Assembly: GCA_032095175.1 (NCBI GenBank)
Contig: DAMCZI010000006.1
Coordinates: 86,438 to 150,437 of the forward strand
Source: DAMCZI01 sp032095175
Lineage (GTDB): Bacteria > Bacillota > Clostridia > Clostridiales > Caloramatoraceae
Reading direction: 5' to 3'
DNA length: 64,000 bases
This document shows positions 8,969-17,998 of this stretch, piece by piece; position 1 is the first letter of the stretch; each line of letters begins with the position of its first letter. Under the pieces are notes generated by a model. That model searched no databases and had not been told where the DNA came from. It saw only the letters and a list, made by a program, of their open reading frames with translations. The translations under genes and the position numbers were made by a program.

Positions 8969-9713
8969 CGCAATCCCCTTTCTCAAATACTGCAACTTGT
9001 TTCTTATTTACAATTAATAATGCAATCAAAATTCCCATGCAAGCAATACCCATTATTGGAATTTTTAAATAACTGGCTGCTAGAAAACCTAAGAAGAAGT
9101 ATGGAGCTAGTTCCTTTGAAATAATCATTTTAACTAACATAGCAAAACCTAAAGCTGGTAATATAGATGCTGCTACAGATAGTCCCTTCATAATAAATCC
9201 AGGAATAATTCCTAAAACTGATTGAACTGCTGGTCCACCTACATAGAAACATACAGCAACTAAAATAGCCATTGGAATTGGATAAGCAAGTGTCGATAAT
9301 ACATGCATTCTTGCTACACCCTTATCATCTCCATTTTCAGCATAGTAATCAGCCTTATGTACAAAATAGCCACGAATAAATGTATAAATAAATTGCTTAA
9401 CTAATAATGCAAGAGTAGCAATTGGAAGCGATAAAGCCACAGCGCCCTCAATTCCTGAACCAGTTGAAATTGCAAATGCAGCTCCCAATATACCACCAGT
9501 GTAAATATCTGGTGGGAAGGCTCCTCCAATTGTTAAAGTACCCATGTAAACTAACTCTAGGGATGCTCCTACCAATAACCCTTGCTGCATATCACCTAAT
9601 GCTATACCAACTAATACTCCGGTACACAATGGCCTGTCGTATTGTGAATATCCAAGTGCATCACCCATATAAGCTAAAAATGCAATCAGTCCGATCAAAA
9701 TAGCTTGTATCAT
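8955..9713 (-). CDS. PTS mannose/fructose/sorbose-family transporter subunit IIC
   Basis: A 252-residue, very hydrophobic protein with the ManY-type N-terminus (LIGLIAFLAYMGDALGYSQY) and the sugar-site loop GDMQQGLLVGASLELVYMG. It forms the translocation channel with IID. An AGGAGG site precedes the ATG. Gene order A-B-C-D is the standard one for this PTS family. Confidence 0.93.
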   Translation of the reverse strand: MIQAILIGLIAFLAYMGDALGYSQYDRPLCTGVLVGIALGDMQQGLLVGASLELVYMGTLTIGGAFPPDIYTGGILGAAFAISTGSGIEGAVALSLPIATLALLVKQFIYTFIRGYFVHKADYYAENGDDKGVARMHVLSTLAYPIPMAILVAVCFYVGGPAVQSVLGIIPGFIMKGLSVAASILPALGFAMLVKMIISKELAPYFFLGFLAASYLKIPIMGIACMGILIALLIVNKKQVAVFEKGDCDDDF

Positions 9714-9731
9714 AGTATTCTCCTCCTAATG

Positions 9732-10196
9732 TTAAAAATTCTTAACTGGATCGTTTGGTACCATACGTAATTCAACACTTTTACCTATATTTTTCAATTC
9801 AGTTAATTGCTGTTCATCCTCATCTGAAAAGTTAATGTTCTTATTTGCTGGATGAGGATGGGTTTTATCAGTAGCTTTTAAGCCACCAATATTCACAGTT
9901 TTAATGCGATCAACAGCTTTTGCTAATTTATAAGCATCTGCAACTTTATCAACTACTATAAATAGATTGTATTTATCAGCTTTACCAGTGTTAAGCGCAT
10001 TAATAGAATCTTGTACACTTTTGATAATTAATTTACAGCTAGCAGGCTTAGCCAATCTCAAAGTAGTCTTTCTTAAGTCATCACTTACTGCTTCATCATT
10101 AGCAATTAAAATGCAGTCGACACCTAGATAGCCTGTCCATGAAAATGCTACTTGACCATGGAGCAAACGGTGATCTACCCTAAGTAATTTAACCAT
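9732..10196 (-). CDS. PTS mannose/fructose/sorbose-family transporter subunit IIB
   Basis: A 154-residue IIB domain. The phosphorylated histidine is visible in VDHRLLHGQV near residue 14, the family signature. It accepts phosphate from IIA and passes it to the incoming sugar. It lies between IIA and IIC with short spacing and an AGGTGA-type ribosome site. Confidence 0.93.
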   Translation of the reverse strand: MVKLLRVDHRLLHGQVAFSWTGYLGVDCILIANDEAVSDDLRKTTLRLAKPASCKLIIKSVQDSINALNTGKADKYNLFIVVDKVADAYKLAKAVDRIKTVNIGGLKATDKTHPHPANKNINFSDEDEQQLTELKNIGKSVELRMVPNDPVKNF

Positions 10197-10207
10197 TTTT
10201 TCACCTC

Positions 10208-10627
10208 CTAAAAATCACTTTCTTCATCTTTATTCTCTAAGCAGTCATTACAAAACACAATAAAGTTTTGGCTATTCCTGCAGCAAGAGCGAATGGATTC
10301 TTCATCTAAACTATCTTTATGCATTACCAATTCTAGTAGTAGTCCAAGATTTAAACCAGATACCAAGTAAAATGGATAGTCCTTTATATATTTCATAAAT
10401 TCATTATTTACACTTCCACCAACTAAGTCAGTAATTACCAATAAATTTAAAGTGCTATAATCATGTTCACTTACTTTACTTTTGATTAATTCTCTATAAT
10501 CAATATCTTGTCGAGTATAAGCACAAATTGTCTCAATATTATCATGAATTCCTGCAATCATTTGTAGCGAGTCCAGTATCCCTTCTGCAAATTTCCCATG
10601 TGTTGCAATTAGAATTTTAGTTTTCAT
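10208..10627 (-). CDS. PTS mannose-family IIA component
   Basis: A 139-residue IIA of ManX type. The active histidine lies in ILIATHGKFAEG at about position 10, and ITDLVGGSVNN matches the conserved second half. Its ATG overlaps the end of the regulator gene, so regulator and transporter are co-translated. A cysteine-rich tail (RSCCRNSQNFIVFCNDC) is not usual for the family. Confidence 0.9.
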   Translation of the reverse strand: MKTKILIATHGKFAEGILDSLQMIAGIHDNIETICAYTRQDIDYRELIKSKVSEHDYSTLNLLVITDLVGGSVNNEFMKYIKDYPFYLVSGLNLGLLLELVMHKDSLDEESIRSCCRNSQNFIVFCNDCLENKDEESDF

Positions 10628-13334
10628 TTTCTACCCTCTCATCTTCATTTTTTCTGCCATCATAATTTATATAGTCATATAAATATGAAATTTCGCTTGT
10701 TGGAATTTCAATACCATAGTGTTGACAGATCTTGTAGAAGCTCTGCTTTACAATGTCAATAAAATATCTTTGCTGCTTTTCAAATATTTCAATGTTATTA
10801 CAGTTTTGAATTGGTTCCTTTGTAACTAATCTTTCTACCATGCAGCATATATGGATGTATAATCCAATAATTGTTCTACCATAAATTGTCTTATTCAATT
10901 GTGATTGCATTTGGTTTACTGCTTCCTTTACAAAACTTAGCAACTTTTCTGCATCTAATATACTTAAACTATCCACTACATTTTCCAGTGAGAAGCTATA
11001 AATTAAATTTTGAGCAAATATATCTAACTCCTCAACGGATAAATATTTACCTAATTTGCTTCTAATCATATCAATATTAAATATAATATCTTCTAATAAA
11101 ACAAATGGTTTTGGTATATTACTGCTTGTACAAGTACCTGAGATAAATAATATATTGTACTCTTTAGTTAAACCTTCTATATACTCCTTTTTGAGTAAAT
11201 CTGTCTGCTCTAAGGAAATAACATCTACATCAATCTCCTTAGGTAAATTATTTACGAATAATTCTTTCATACGATTGGCCATTTTAATTCCACTATCTGA
11301 AATAAATATAATCAAATCTTTTAGAATCTTATTTTCTACTAAGGTATATTTAGAAACAGCATTACTTGAAGCCTTTTTTAATATTGTTTCCATGTCTAAA
11401 TCATTTTGAACCATCTGGCCTACTTCTAATGCCATACGTGTAGAAACATTATTAATTATTCCAATATTACGATTATCTATAATTTGAAGATGTTCATATA
11501 ATCGCTCCAAGGAACCCATATCTACTAACAATAGAACGTCATCTTTAATGCTATAACGGTTAATAAAACTCTTTAAACGTTCTGCCACATCTATGCTAGA
11601 TGTATCTAATGACATATCAAAAGCTTCAAATACATGAGCTCCAATTAATGTATTTGCTGTTTCCGCCATACTGGTTGCAGTTGAAGAACCATGAGCAATA
11701 ATAATACATAAATATTTACTTTTATTAATAGAATTATTGAAACAAATAAGGTTTATCAATAAAATAATTTTACTTATTTCCTCAAATTCAAGCTCTAGAT
11801 TATTCTTCATTGCAAATCTAATCTTCTCTACTATCAGCTTACTTTTAGGGCTAAATTTTTCTAAATTTTTTAAACAGAGGACCATATCGCTTTTTCTATC
11901 AGAATGCCAGCGTTGAACTTTTTCATTAGATGAATTCAGTAAATATAGGTAATATGCAAACAAACTGCAACAGTTTAAAGGAATTGTGACGTTATATGAG
12001 ATTAATACTTTATTTAATACATATTTAATACTACTATCTTTATACTGGTATCTAGAATATCCATAATTTCTAGATAAAAAATTGCAGTATTGTGTTACAT
12101 CTGAAATAATTTCACTTATCTTATGTTCAGTTAAGCAACTTGTGTTCTTTAATCGGTCTATTAAACTATCAAATAGCTCCAACATTTTCCCAGATTCATC
12201 TACTTTTTTATAAGAAGCAATATCAACAAAATCAACTTGTTCAGTAATAAAATCCTCTTTGTACCCTTTTAAGATTGATTCAGGTAACTGGAATAAACGT
12301 ATGTAAAGATTATCTGAATTACTAGCAGCATTAGTTCTAGCACATAAATTTTCGATAATATTCTTCAATTCATCAATGTTATATTCATAATCCTTCATAA
12401 CAAGCATTTTGATTGTTGTTCTACTAACAAATAAATGCTTCCTTAATTTTAGGGATTGCTTTTTAAATAAATGAATTACCAACTCTTCCTTCTCATCTAA
12501 GAAACGTTCTTTAAAGTTTGGTATATAACAAGCTACAGGAAAACACTGAATAAAATCATAACTCATTTTTTTATGATAAACTTCATCTACGGACAACACT
12601 ACTCTAGCATTAAAATCAATGTTTTTATTAGTGTTTATGTGCTGGAATACACCCTCCTCCATAATTTTAGCTATTCTTTGCTGATCCTTTAACTTTAGAT
12701 TTTGTGCTTGTTGAATAAATACTATTCCACCATTACACTTCTCAAAAAGTCCTCTTTTATTTTCTACCCCTAAAAGTTGTTCTAAAATATTTTCACTCTC
12801 TAAAAAAACTTTTATTTTACATAACTTGTTGTTTGGATTGAATATTCCATTATCAATGGCATATTCATACATTTCTCTACATAATAGTGACTTGCCCGTC
12901 CCTTTCTCCCCATATAAAAGTATGGGAAGACCGTTGTTGGGATACTTTAAAGCAGCTTTAACTTGGTCAATTGCTTTACTTAATGAAGAATCATATCCTA
13001 TCATTTTCATGAAATTTTGTTTAATACAAACTTCCTCTGATATTGTATCCATGAATTCTTCAATCGATAAGAATACATTTTCTTTCAGTGAAACCTGGAA
13101 CTTCTCTTCAATTACTTTTTTGTATAAAAAGCATACGGGTCTAGTTGCAATCTTAATCAATACTCCTTCTTTTACAAAAGCATTTAAGTATTGGCTAGCT
13201 AAGGATCTTGATATATTTAAGTCATTACTTAACACGTTTGCAGAGAACTTCGTCATATCCTTCATATCAGCGTCAATTGTCTTTTTCATACAATAAGATA
13301 GAATTTCACTTTTAGTATTCAGCATATTCCTCAT
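10617..13334 (-). CDS. LevR-like PTS regulator with degenerate AAA+ domain
   Basis: A 905-residue regulator. Order of domains: winged HTH (about 1-75, DLNISRSLASQYLNAF), AAA+ region (about 105-340, Walker A GEKGTGKS at 142-149), a PRD-like region, a mannose-type IIA domain (IIAHGSSTATSMAETA carries the phosphorylatable histidine) and a C-terminal PRD-like segment. This is the LevR/ManR layout, but where GAFTGA is expected the sequence reads LLGVENKRGLFEK, and Walker B reads IVFIQQAQ instead of a hydrophobic-DE. It is therefore unlikely to activate sigma-54 polymerase in the classical way. Phosphorylation by HPr and IIB probably still sets its activity. AAGGAG lies 4 bases before the first ATG; a second ATG three codons on is possible. 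Confidence 0.85.
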   Translation of the reverse strand: MRNMLNTKSEILSYCMKKTIDADMKDMTKFSANVLSNDLNISRSLASQYLNAFVKEGVLIKIATRPVCFLYKKVIEEKFQVSLKENVFLSIEEFMDTISEEVCIKQNFMKMIGYDSSLSKAIDQVKAALKYPNNGLPILLYGEKGTGKSLLCREMYEYAIDNGIFNPNNKLCKIKVFLESENILEQLLGVENKRGLFEKCNGGIVFIQQAQNLKLKDQQRIAKIMEEGVFQHINTNKNIDFNARVVLSVDEVYHKKMSYDFIQCFPVACYIPNFKERFLDEKEELVIHLFKKQSLKLRKHLFVSRTTIKMLVMKDYEYNIDELKNIIENLCARTNAASNSDNLYIRLFQLPESILKGYKEDFITEQVDFVDIASYKKVDESGKMLELFDSLIDRLKNTSCLTEHKISEIISDVTQYCNFLSRNYGYSRYQYKDSSIKYVLNKVLISYNVTIPLNCCSLFAYYLYLLNSSNEKVQRWHSDRKSDMVLCLKNLEKFSPKSKLIVEKIRFAMKNNLELEFEEISKIILLINLICFNNSINKSKYLCIIIAHGSSTATSMAETANTLIGAHVFEAFDMSLDTSSIDVAERLKSFINRYSIKDDVLLLVDMGSLERLYEHLQIIDNRNIGIINNVSTRMALEVGQMVQNDLDMETILKKASSNAVSKYTLVENKILKDLIIFISDSGIKMANRMKELFVNNLPKEIDVDVISLEQTDLLKKEYIEGLTKEYNILFISGTCTSSNIPKPFVLLEDIIFNIDMIRSKLGKYLSVEELDIFAQNLIYSFSLENVVDSLSILDAEKLLSFVKEAVNQMQSQLNKTIYGRTIIGLYIHICCMVERLVTKEPIQNCNNIEIFEKQQRYFIDIVKQSFYKICQHYGIEIPTSEISYLYDYINYDGRKNEDERVENEN

Positions 13335-13370
13335 TACTCTCCTTAATAAAACCTAATTATAATTATACTG

Positions 13371-13399
13371 ATTATAGCTAACTTCCGGGCTATTGTTAA
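13371..13399 (-). promoter_or_regulatory. Promoter for the regulator-PTS segment
   Basis: Minus-strand TTAACA (13399-13394), a 17-base spacer and TATAAT (13376-13371) lie 37 bases before the regulator ATG. A sigma-70-type promoter here would let the regulator and PTS genes be expressed apart from the upstream enzyme genes. No sigma-54 (GG-N10-GC) element was seen in the gap. Confidence 0.6.
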
Positions 13400-13440
13400 T
13401 ACAATTGACACTATTATAATGTTTTCATAATACTATCTAT

Positions 13441-14412
13441 CTATTTTGACACTAATATGTTCTTATTTTCTAAAACGGTTTCAACGATATCTTTGACACT
13501 AATATGGAAAATTGTTTTTAAATATTCCTTTGTACCCACTTCACCAAAACGATCTTGTACAGCAACTCTACGGAGTAGTGCTTTTGATGGTAATTCTGCC
13601 ATAACCCCGGCTATTAATTCACCAATACCTCCATATATACTATGGTTTTCAACAGTAACTACAAGTTTATGTGAACTAGCTACTTCCCTAATTAATTTTT
13701 CATCCAGTGGTTTAATAAATAATAAATCTACAACACTGGTACTTATTCCTTGTTCTTCTAACAATTTGGCAGCTTCTAGGCAATCAGAAACACTTGGGCC
13801 TTCACCAACTAAAACAACATCGGTACCTTTTTTAATCCATTGACCTTTTCCATATTCAAAAGTTGAACCTTCTTCATAGATTACTGGTACTACCTTTCTA
13901 GGTGAACGGTTATAGAATATTCCGCCATGTTCTGCATAATACTTCATTACCCAGGCAAAGCTTGTGGCATCGCTAGGTGCAACAACATTTACAGAGGGAA
14001 TTGAACGAACAATTGCCAAATCTTCAAATGTTGTATGTGTAGCCCCATTGTATAATGACCAATATCCAGGATCTGATGCATAGATATGCATACTACCCTT
14101 TGCAAATCCTAAACTCATAAATATTTGATCTGTAACTCTTCGTGAAACAAACGGTGCAAAGCTATGAACAAAGGGTTTCATACCTACAAATGACATACCT
14201 GCACCTGCAGAAATCATATTTTGCTCACTAATACCAAAATTTACACTGTTCTCTGGGTATTTTGAATAAATAAACCCTGCTCCAGAAGAACTTGCTAGGT
14301 CAGCATCACATACAACTATATCTTTACGTGTTTGGAGTAGTTCATCTAATGTTTCTCCGTAGGCTTTACGTATTTCTTTTTCCTTTTTGCCTTCTACCAG
14401 CTTCCAACTCAT
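13441..14412 (-). CDS. Transketolase, C-terminal subunit
   Basis: A 323-residue protein with the pyrimidine-binding and C-terminal domains of a split transketolase: GISEQNMISAGAGMSFVGMKPFVHSFAPF (the glutamate of SEQN contacts the thiamine ring) and the C-terminal VVTVENHSIYGGIGE. Its ATG shares a base with the stop of the N-terminal subunit (TAATG). Both subunits are needed for thiamine-diphosphate-dependent C2 transfer between ketose and aldose phosphates. Confidence 0.92.
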   Translation of the reverse strand: MSWKLVEGKKEKEIRKAYGETLDELLQTRKDIVVCDADLASSSGAGFIYSKYPENSVNFGISEQNMISAGAGMSFVGMKPFVHSFAPFVSRRVTDQIFMSLGFAKGSMHIYASDPGYWSLYNGATHTTFEDLAIVRSIPSVNVVAPSDATSFAWVMKYYAEHGGIFYNRSPRKVVPVIYEEGSTFEYGKGQWIKKGTDVVLVGEGPSVSDCLEAAKLLEEQGISTSVVDLLFIKPLDEKLIREVASSHKLVVTVENHSIYGGIGELIAGVMAELPSKALLRRVAVQDRFGEVGTKEYLKTIFHISVKDIVETVLENKNILVSK

Positions 14413-15218
14413 TATTCTAACTCCTTTCTTGTTTCATCAACAAACTTCTGTAATTCTGCCAGTTGTTCTTCTGTAAAATTCATATGGTGACATGAAGATA
14501 AATCTTCAAAGTATTTAATACCGCATCCTTTGATCGTATTCATAACAATTGCATTACCCTGTCCTTTTTGCTTTAAGCAATTCTCAATGGCTTTATCTAC
14601 TTCATCAATATTGTTACCATTAATCTCCTGTGTATAGAATCCAAAATCTTCTAATAGATTTTTAAATTTAAAATCACAACTAATATCACTGGTAACTCCA
14701 TCTACTTGTTTTTTATTATCATCAATTATGATTATTAAATTATCTAATTCCTTATTAACCGCAAATTGTAATGCTTCAAACACCTGTCCTTCATTACATT
14801 CACCGTCTCCAACAATACAGTAGACATTACCCTTTTTACCTTGTATTTTTAGACCATAAGCCATTCCACAAGCTTCTGAAATTCCTTGTCCTAAAGAACC
14901 TGTTGTGCATTCTACTCCAGGTGTACGTGTACGGTCTGGATGGCTTGGTAAAATCGTACCATTTTCATTTAATGTGCATATATGCTCTTTTGGGATATAT
15001 CCTAATAAACATAGGGCTGCATAATAAGATGGTCCAGCATGTCCCTTTGATAGTACAAAATAATCTTCCTTTTGTTTATATTTACCGAAAATAGTGGCAA
15101 TTGCTTCAACAATAGAAAATGCTCCACCAATGTGCCCATCCTTTCTTTTAATAAACATCTCGCAAGTTAAAGCACGTATTTCCCTGGAAAAACGTCTTAA
15201 ATCTTTACTTTCCTTCAT
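14412..15218 (-). CDS. Transketolase, N-terminal subunit
   Basis: About 268 residues with the thiamine-diphosphate domain: the KGHAGPSYYAALCLLG loop, HPDRTRTPGVECTTGSLGQG, and the Mg/ThDP motif GDGECNEGQVFEALQFA. The long frame starts at 15290 inside the alcohol dehydrogenase gene, but GGGAGG sets the start at the ATG at 15218 (MKESKDLRRF). It pairs with the C-terminal subunit encoded immediately downstream. Confidence 0.92.
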   Translation of the reverse strand: MKESKDLRRFSREIRALTCEMFIKRKDGHIGGAFSIVEAIATIFGKYKQKEDYFVLSKGHAGPSYYAALCLLGYIPKEHICTLNENGTILPSHPDRTRTPGVECTTGSLGQGISEACGMAYGLKIQGKKGNVYCIVGDGECNEGQVFEALQFAVNKELDNLIIIIDDNKKQVDGVTSDISCDFKFKNLLEDFGFYTQEINGNNIDEVDKAIENCLKQKGQGNAIVMNTIKGCGIKYFEDLSSCHHMNFTEEQLAELQKFVDETRKELE

Positions 15219-15228
15219 AAAATCCTCC

Positions 15229-16410
15229 CTACATCGCATTATTGTAAATAGCAATAATGTCTTCTTTTGATAATGGTTTAAAATGACCAAGTGTAGTAGA
15301 TCCTAATAAACAGTTATTAGTCATTTGTTCAATATCTGCTTCAGTTAATTTCAATCCCAATTCGCCAATGGAAGTAGGCATTCCAACTTCTTTAAAGAAG
15401 TTATTTAAAGCTTCAATACCCTTTAATGCAGTTTCCTCTTCATCAAAATAGTTTGGTTCTACTTTCATTACCTCAACAGCAAATCTATAAAATCTCCCCA
15501 AATTCGTTTTGCATACATATTTTGCCCATGTTGCCCATAAAGCAGTTAATCCGCAGCCATGTGTTACATTAAATAAACCACTTAATTCATGTTCCAACCT
15601 GTGTGTGGCCCAATCACTTGCTCTACCAGTTTCTAATAAGCCATTGTGGGATAAGCTACCAGCCCACATTAAATTTGCTCTTGCTTCATAATCACAGGGG
15701 TCTTTTATAGCTGCTTTAATAGCTTGCATTACAGTAATTAATAAACCCTCCGACATACGATCAATTAGTTCTGTGTTCGAAGTAGTGCAAGTAAAATAAC
15801 GTTCTAAGGTGTGCATTATAATATCACATCCACCACTAACCATATGTAATTTAGGTAGTGTAAATGTGAATGTTGGATCCATAATTGCAAATCTAGGACA
15901 TATTTTATCAGAATCATAAGCACGTTTTAATTTCTGTTCATCAATTGTTAATACAAGGGAACAGCTTGCTTCACTTCCTGAACCTGCAATTGTTGATATT
16001 ACTCCTACTGGGAAACAGCATTCAATTTCTTTATTACCATATAAAACATCAATAATATTTATATTACTAGCTGCCTCAATGGCAATACCCTTAGCAGTAT
16101 CGATAGCACTACCACCACCTATTGCTAATAAAAAATCAACCTTCTTTTCCTTCGCAATGGTAGCTGCTTCTTTTACTTGTGATACACAAGGATTAGGCTT
16201 TACTCCATCATAGATTACACAGTCTACCCCAGCATCTTTTAATGATTTTTTTACCAAATCTAAAGTGCCATTTTCTTTAAGGTATTTACCACCACCACAT
16301 ACAACCATGACACAATTTGCTTTTTCACTCTTACAAGCCTCTCCGACTTGTTTTATACTATCTTTACCAAAAATAATTTTAGTTGAATTATGAAATACAA
16401 AGTTCTCCAT
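15229..16410 (-). CDS. Iron-containing alcohol dehydrogenase
   Basis: A 393-residue group III alcohol dehydrogenase of the butanol dehydrogenase/YqhD type. It has the NAD(P)-binding GGGSAIDTAKG motif, STIAGSGSEAS, and metal ligands in GGCDIIMHTLE, THRLEHELSG and NVTHGCGL. In this operon it probably reduces an aldehyde released from the sugar by the aldolase or left after transketolase action, regenerating NAD(P)+. The substrate is not known. Confidence 0.9.
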   Translation of the reverse strand: MENFVFHNSTKIIFGKDSIKQVGEACKSEKANCVMVVCGGGKYLKENGTLDLVKKSLKDAGVDCVIYDGVKPNPCVSQVKEAATIAKEKKVDFLLAIGGGSAIDTAKGIAIEAASNINIIDVLYGNKEIECCFPVGVISTIAGSGSEASCSLVLTIDEQKLKRAYDSDKICPRFAIMDPTFTFTLPKLHMVSGGCDIIMHTLERYFTCTTSNTELIDRMSEGLLITVMQAIKAAIKDPCDYEARANLMWAGSLSHNGLLETGRASDWATHRLEHELSGLFNVTHGCGLTALWATWAKYVCKTNLGRFYRFAVEVMKVEPNYFDEEETALKGIEALNNFFKEVGMPTSIGELGLKLTEADIEQMTNNCLLGSTTLGHFKPLSKEDIIAIYNNAM

Positions 16411-16577
16411 AATCTACCTCCCATGAGCTAATATATAATAAAAACCAATAACGCTATATTGCTTATATACACAGTCTATTAGTTTTGCTCCCATCAAACA
16501 TTGAAAGCCAGTTTAAGATAAGAATTTTTGAACTATTGTTTAAAACAAAGGCATTCTAATGATCAAGAGTTTTAACT

Positions 16578-16605
16578 TTAAGGTGATACTTTTGTATCAC
16601 CTTAA
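16578..16605 (-). terminator. Hairpin between aldolase and alcohol dehydrogenase genes
   Basis: TTAAGGTGATAC and GTATCACCTTAA form a perfect 12-bp stem with a four-base loop inside a 231-base gap. The minus-strand U-run is weak (AAAGTTAAAAC), so it may act as an attenuator or a processing/stability hairpin, making aldolase expression differ from that of the downstream genes. Confidence 0.5.
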
Positions 16606-16641
16606 TTAAACTTGCTACAATTTTTCCCGATTCACTAGTAA

Positions 16642-17508
16642 TTATCTTCTATAACAATCTGCCTTATTAATACAGTTAAATAAAGTCATTTTATGTGTAA
16701 TTACCTTTTTAGCTTCTATTACCGCGTCTTCAAATACATCTGGTGTCCAGAAACAATTTTTTTCATTTAATGTTTTCTTAGCATTTGCAAAAAATACTTT
16801 ACGGTAATCACTCGCAATATTTACTTTACAAATACCATTTAAGCAAGCTTCTGCAATTTCTTCATCCTTATTTGCAGATCCCCCATGTAATACTAATGGA
16901 TATGTAGTTTTTGCATTAATATCTTTTAAGATATCTAATCTTAGTTTTGGAACCATTCCTTCTGGATAAATACCATGAGCAGTTCCAATTGCAATTGCTA
17001 AAGAATCTACACCCGTTCTACTAATAAAGTCTACTACCTCTTCTGGTTGTGTATAAGTTACCTTTTCTACTCCGCCTTCTACACTATCGTTTAAGGCTCC
17101 TATTGTACCAATTTCTCCTTCTACTGAAACATCTACACTATGAGCAATCTCCACTACCTTTTTAGAAATAGCAATATTATCTTCATATGGTAATTCAGAT
17201 CCATCAATCATAACAGATGTAAATCCACACCTAATTGCACGGATACAATCTTCTAAAGTCTTTCCATGGTCTAAATGAAGTACACATGGAACTGGGCTCT
17301 TCATTAGTCTTTTAACTACAAATTCAAAAAAATCATCTGTTACATATTGAAATTCAGGTGGTGCTAACTCCACAATGACAGGTGCATTATTTTCTTCTGC
17401 TGCCTCTATCACACACTTAAATAACAGGCTGTCACAAATATTAAATGCACCAACAGCAAATTTATTATCTTTTGCTACTTTTAATAACTCTTTCATGTTC
17501 ATTAACAT
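16642..17508 (-). CDS. Class II ketose-bisphosphate (fructose/tagatose-type) aldolase
   Basis: A 288-residue class II aldolase. Zinc and catalytic residues appear in order: NAPVIVELAP, VLHLDHGKTLED (Zn histidine and base aspartate), VSVEGEIGTIGA, GTAHGIYP and PLVLHGGSAN. It cleaves a ketose 1-phosphate or 1,6-bisphosphate to DHAP and an aldehyde. First gene of the operon, with AGGAGG 8 bases before the ATG. No phosphofructokinase is encoded nearby, so either a housekeeping kinase supplies a bisphosphate or the substrate is a ketose 1-phosphate. Confidence 0.9.
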   Translation of the reverse strand: MLMNMKELLKVAKDNKFAVGAFNICDSLLFKCVIEAAEENNAPVIVELAPPEFQYVTDDFFEFVVKRLMKSPVPCVLHLDHGKTLEDCIRAIRCGFTSVMIDGSELPYEDNIAISKKVVEIAHSVDVSVEGEIGTIGALNDSVEGGVEKVTYTQPEEVVDFISRTGVDSLAIAIGTAHGIYPEGMVPKLRLDILKDINAKTTYPLVLHGGSANKDEEIAEACLNGICKVNIASDYRKVFFANAKKTLNEKNCFWTPDVFEDAVIEAKKVITHKMTLFNCINKADCYRR

Positions 17509-17998
17509 GCTACTTACCTCCTAAACTAACGATATATACATATCATAAAACAACTTTATATGAAAATTGGATTTGTTGAAAAATTAAAATGTAATTTCCC
17601 TTTTTAAACACTAATTCACCACTTTTTTTATAACATATATGAAAAAACAATGTTCTTTTATACTAAAATAAGGATACCAGACACCGGTGAGAGGAGGTAT
17701 TTTCTCCTTTCTGCAGTGGCTAAGAAATCTTCAAAAAACTTTCAAAAATTCATGAATTTTATTGATTTGCAACTTTCATAAGGTATTGGTGACAGGCACT
17801 TGAGTTTTGAATTGTTTAATCAAAAGCATCTTCATATACTTTCATTATGAGACACAAAACACATGAAGCTTCATATTTTTAATAAACAACTTCAAGTAAT
17901 TCATGGTATTTATTATAATTTTATAGTAAAATATTATTATATTTACCAATGTTATACAAGGTAAGTACACTATTATTATTTTTTTGGAGGGATTTATT
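17509..17998. other. Divergent intergenic region, 490 bases
   Basis: It separates the sugar operon (minus) from the M28 peptidase (plus). It holds a REP-like element (17676-17804) and AT-rich promoter sequence on both sides. No clear sigma-54 element, catabolite-repression cre site or additional ORF was seen. Confidence 0.5.
17676..17804. repeat. REP-like dispersed element, copy 1
   Basis: It begins ACCAGACACCGGTGAGAGGA, with GGAGG/CTCCTTTC inverted arms to about 17720, and ends near 17804 with GGTGACAGGCACTTGAG. Both ends resemble those of the copy at 31147-31262, including the shared ACTTGAGTTTT segment. See the finding on this family. Confidence 0.55.

Noticed and set aside
13404..13432. 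TTGACA-17-TAATAC on the plus strand upstream of no plus-strand gene
   Set aside because: It points into a 4 kb run of minus-strand genes; likely chance in AT-rich DNA, or part of the triplicated motif instead. An antisense RNA cannot be excluded but nothing supports it.
7509..17508. Direct assignment as a sulfoquinovose (sulfo-transketolase) operon
   Set aside because: Enzyme types are reminiscent, but there is no sulfoquinovosidase, sulfonate transporter or sulfo-sugar isomerase; the PTS and class II aldolase do not fit that pathway.
17509..17660. Sigma-54 promoter expected for a LevR-controlled operon
   Set aside because: Searched by eye for GG-N10-GC on the minus strand; none found. Not annotated.
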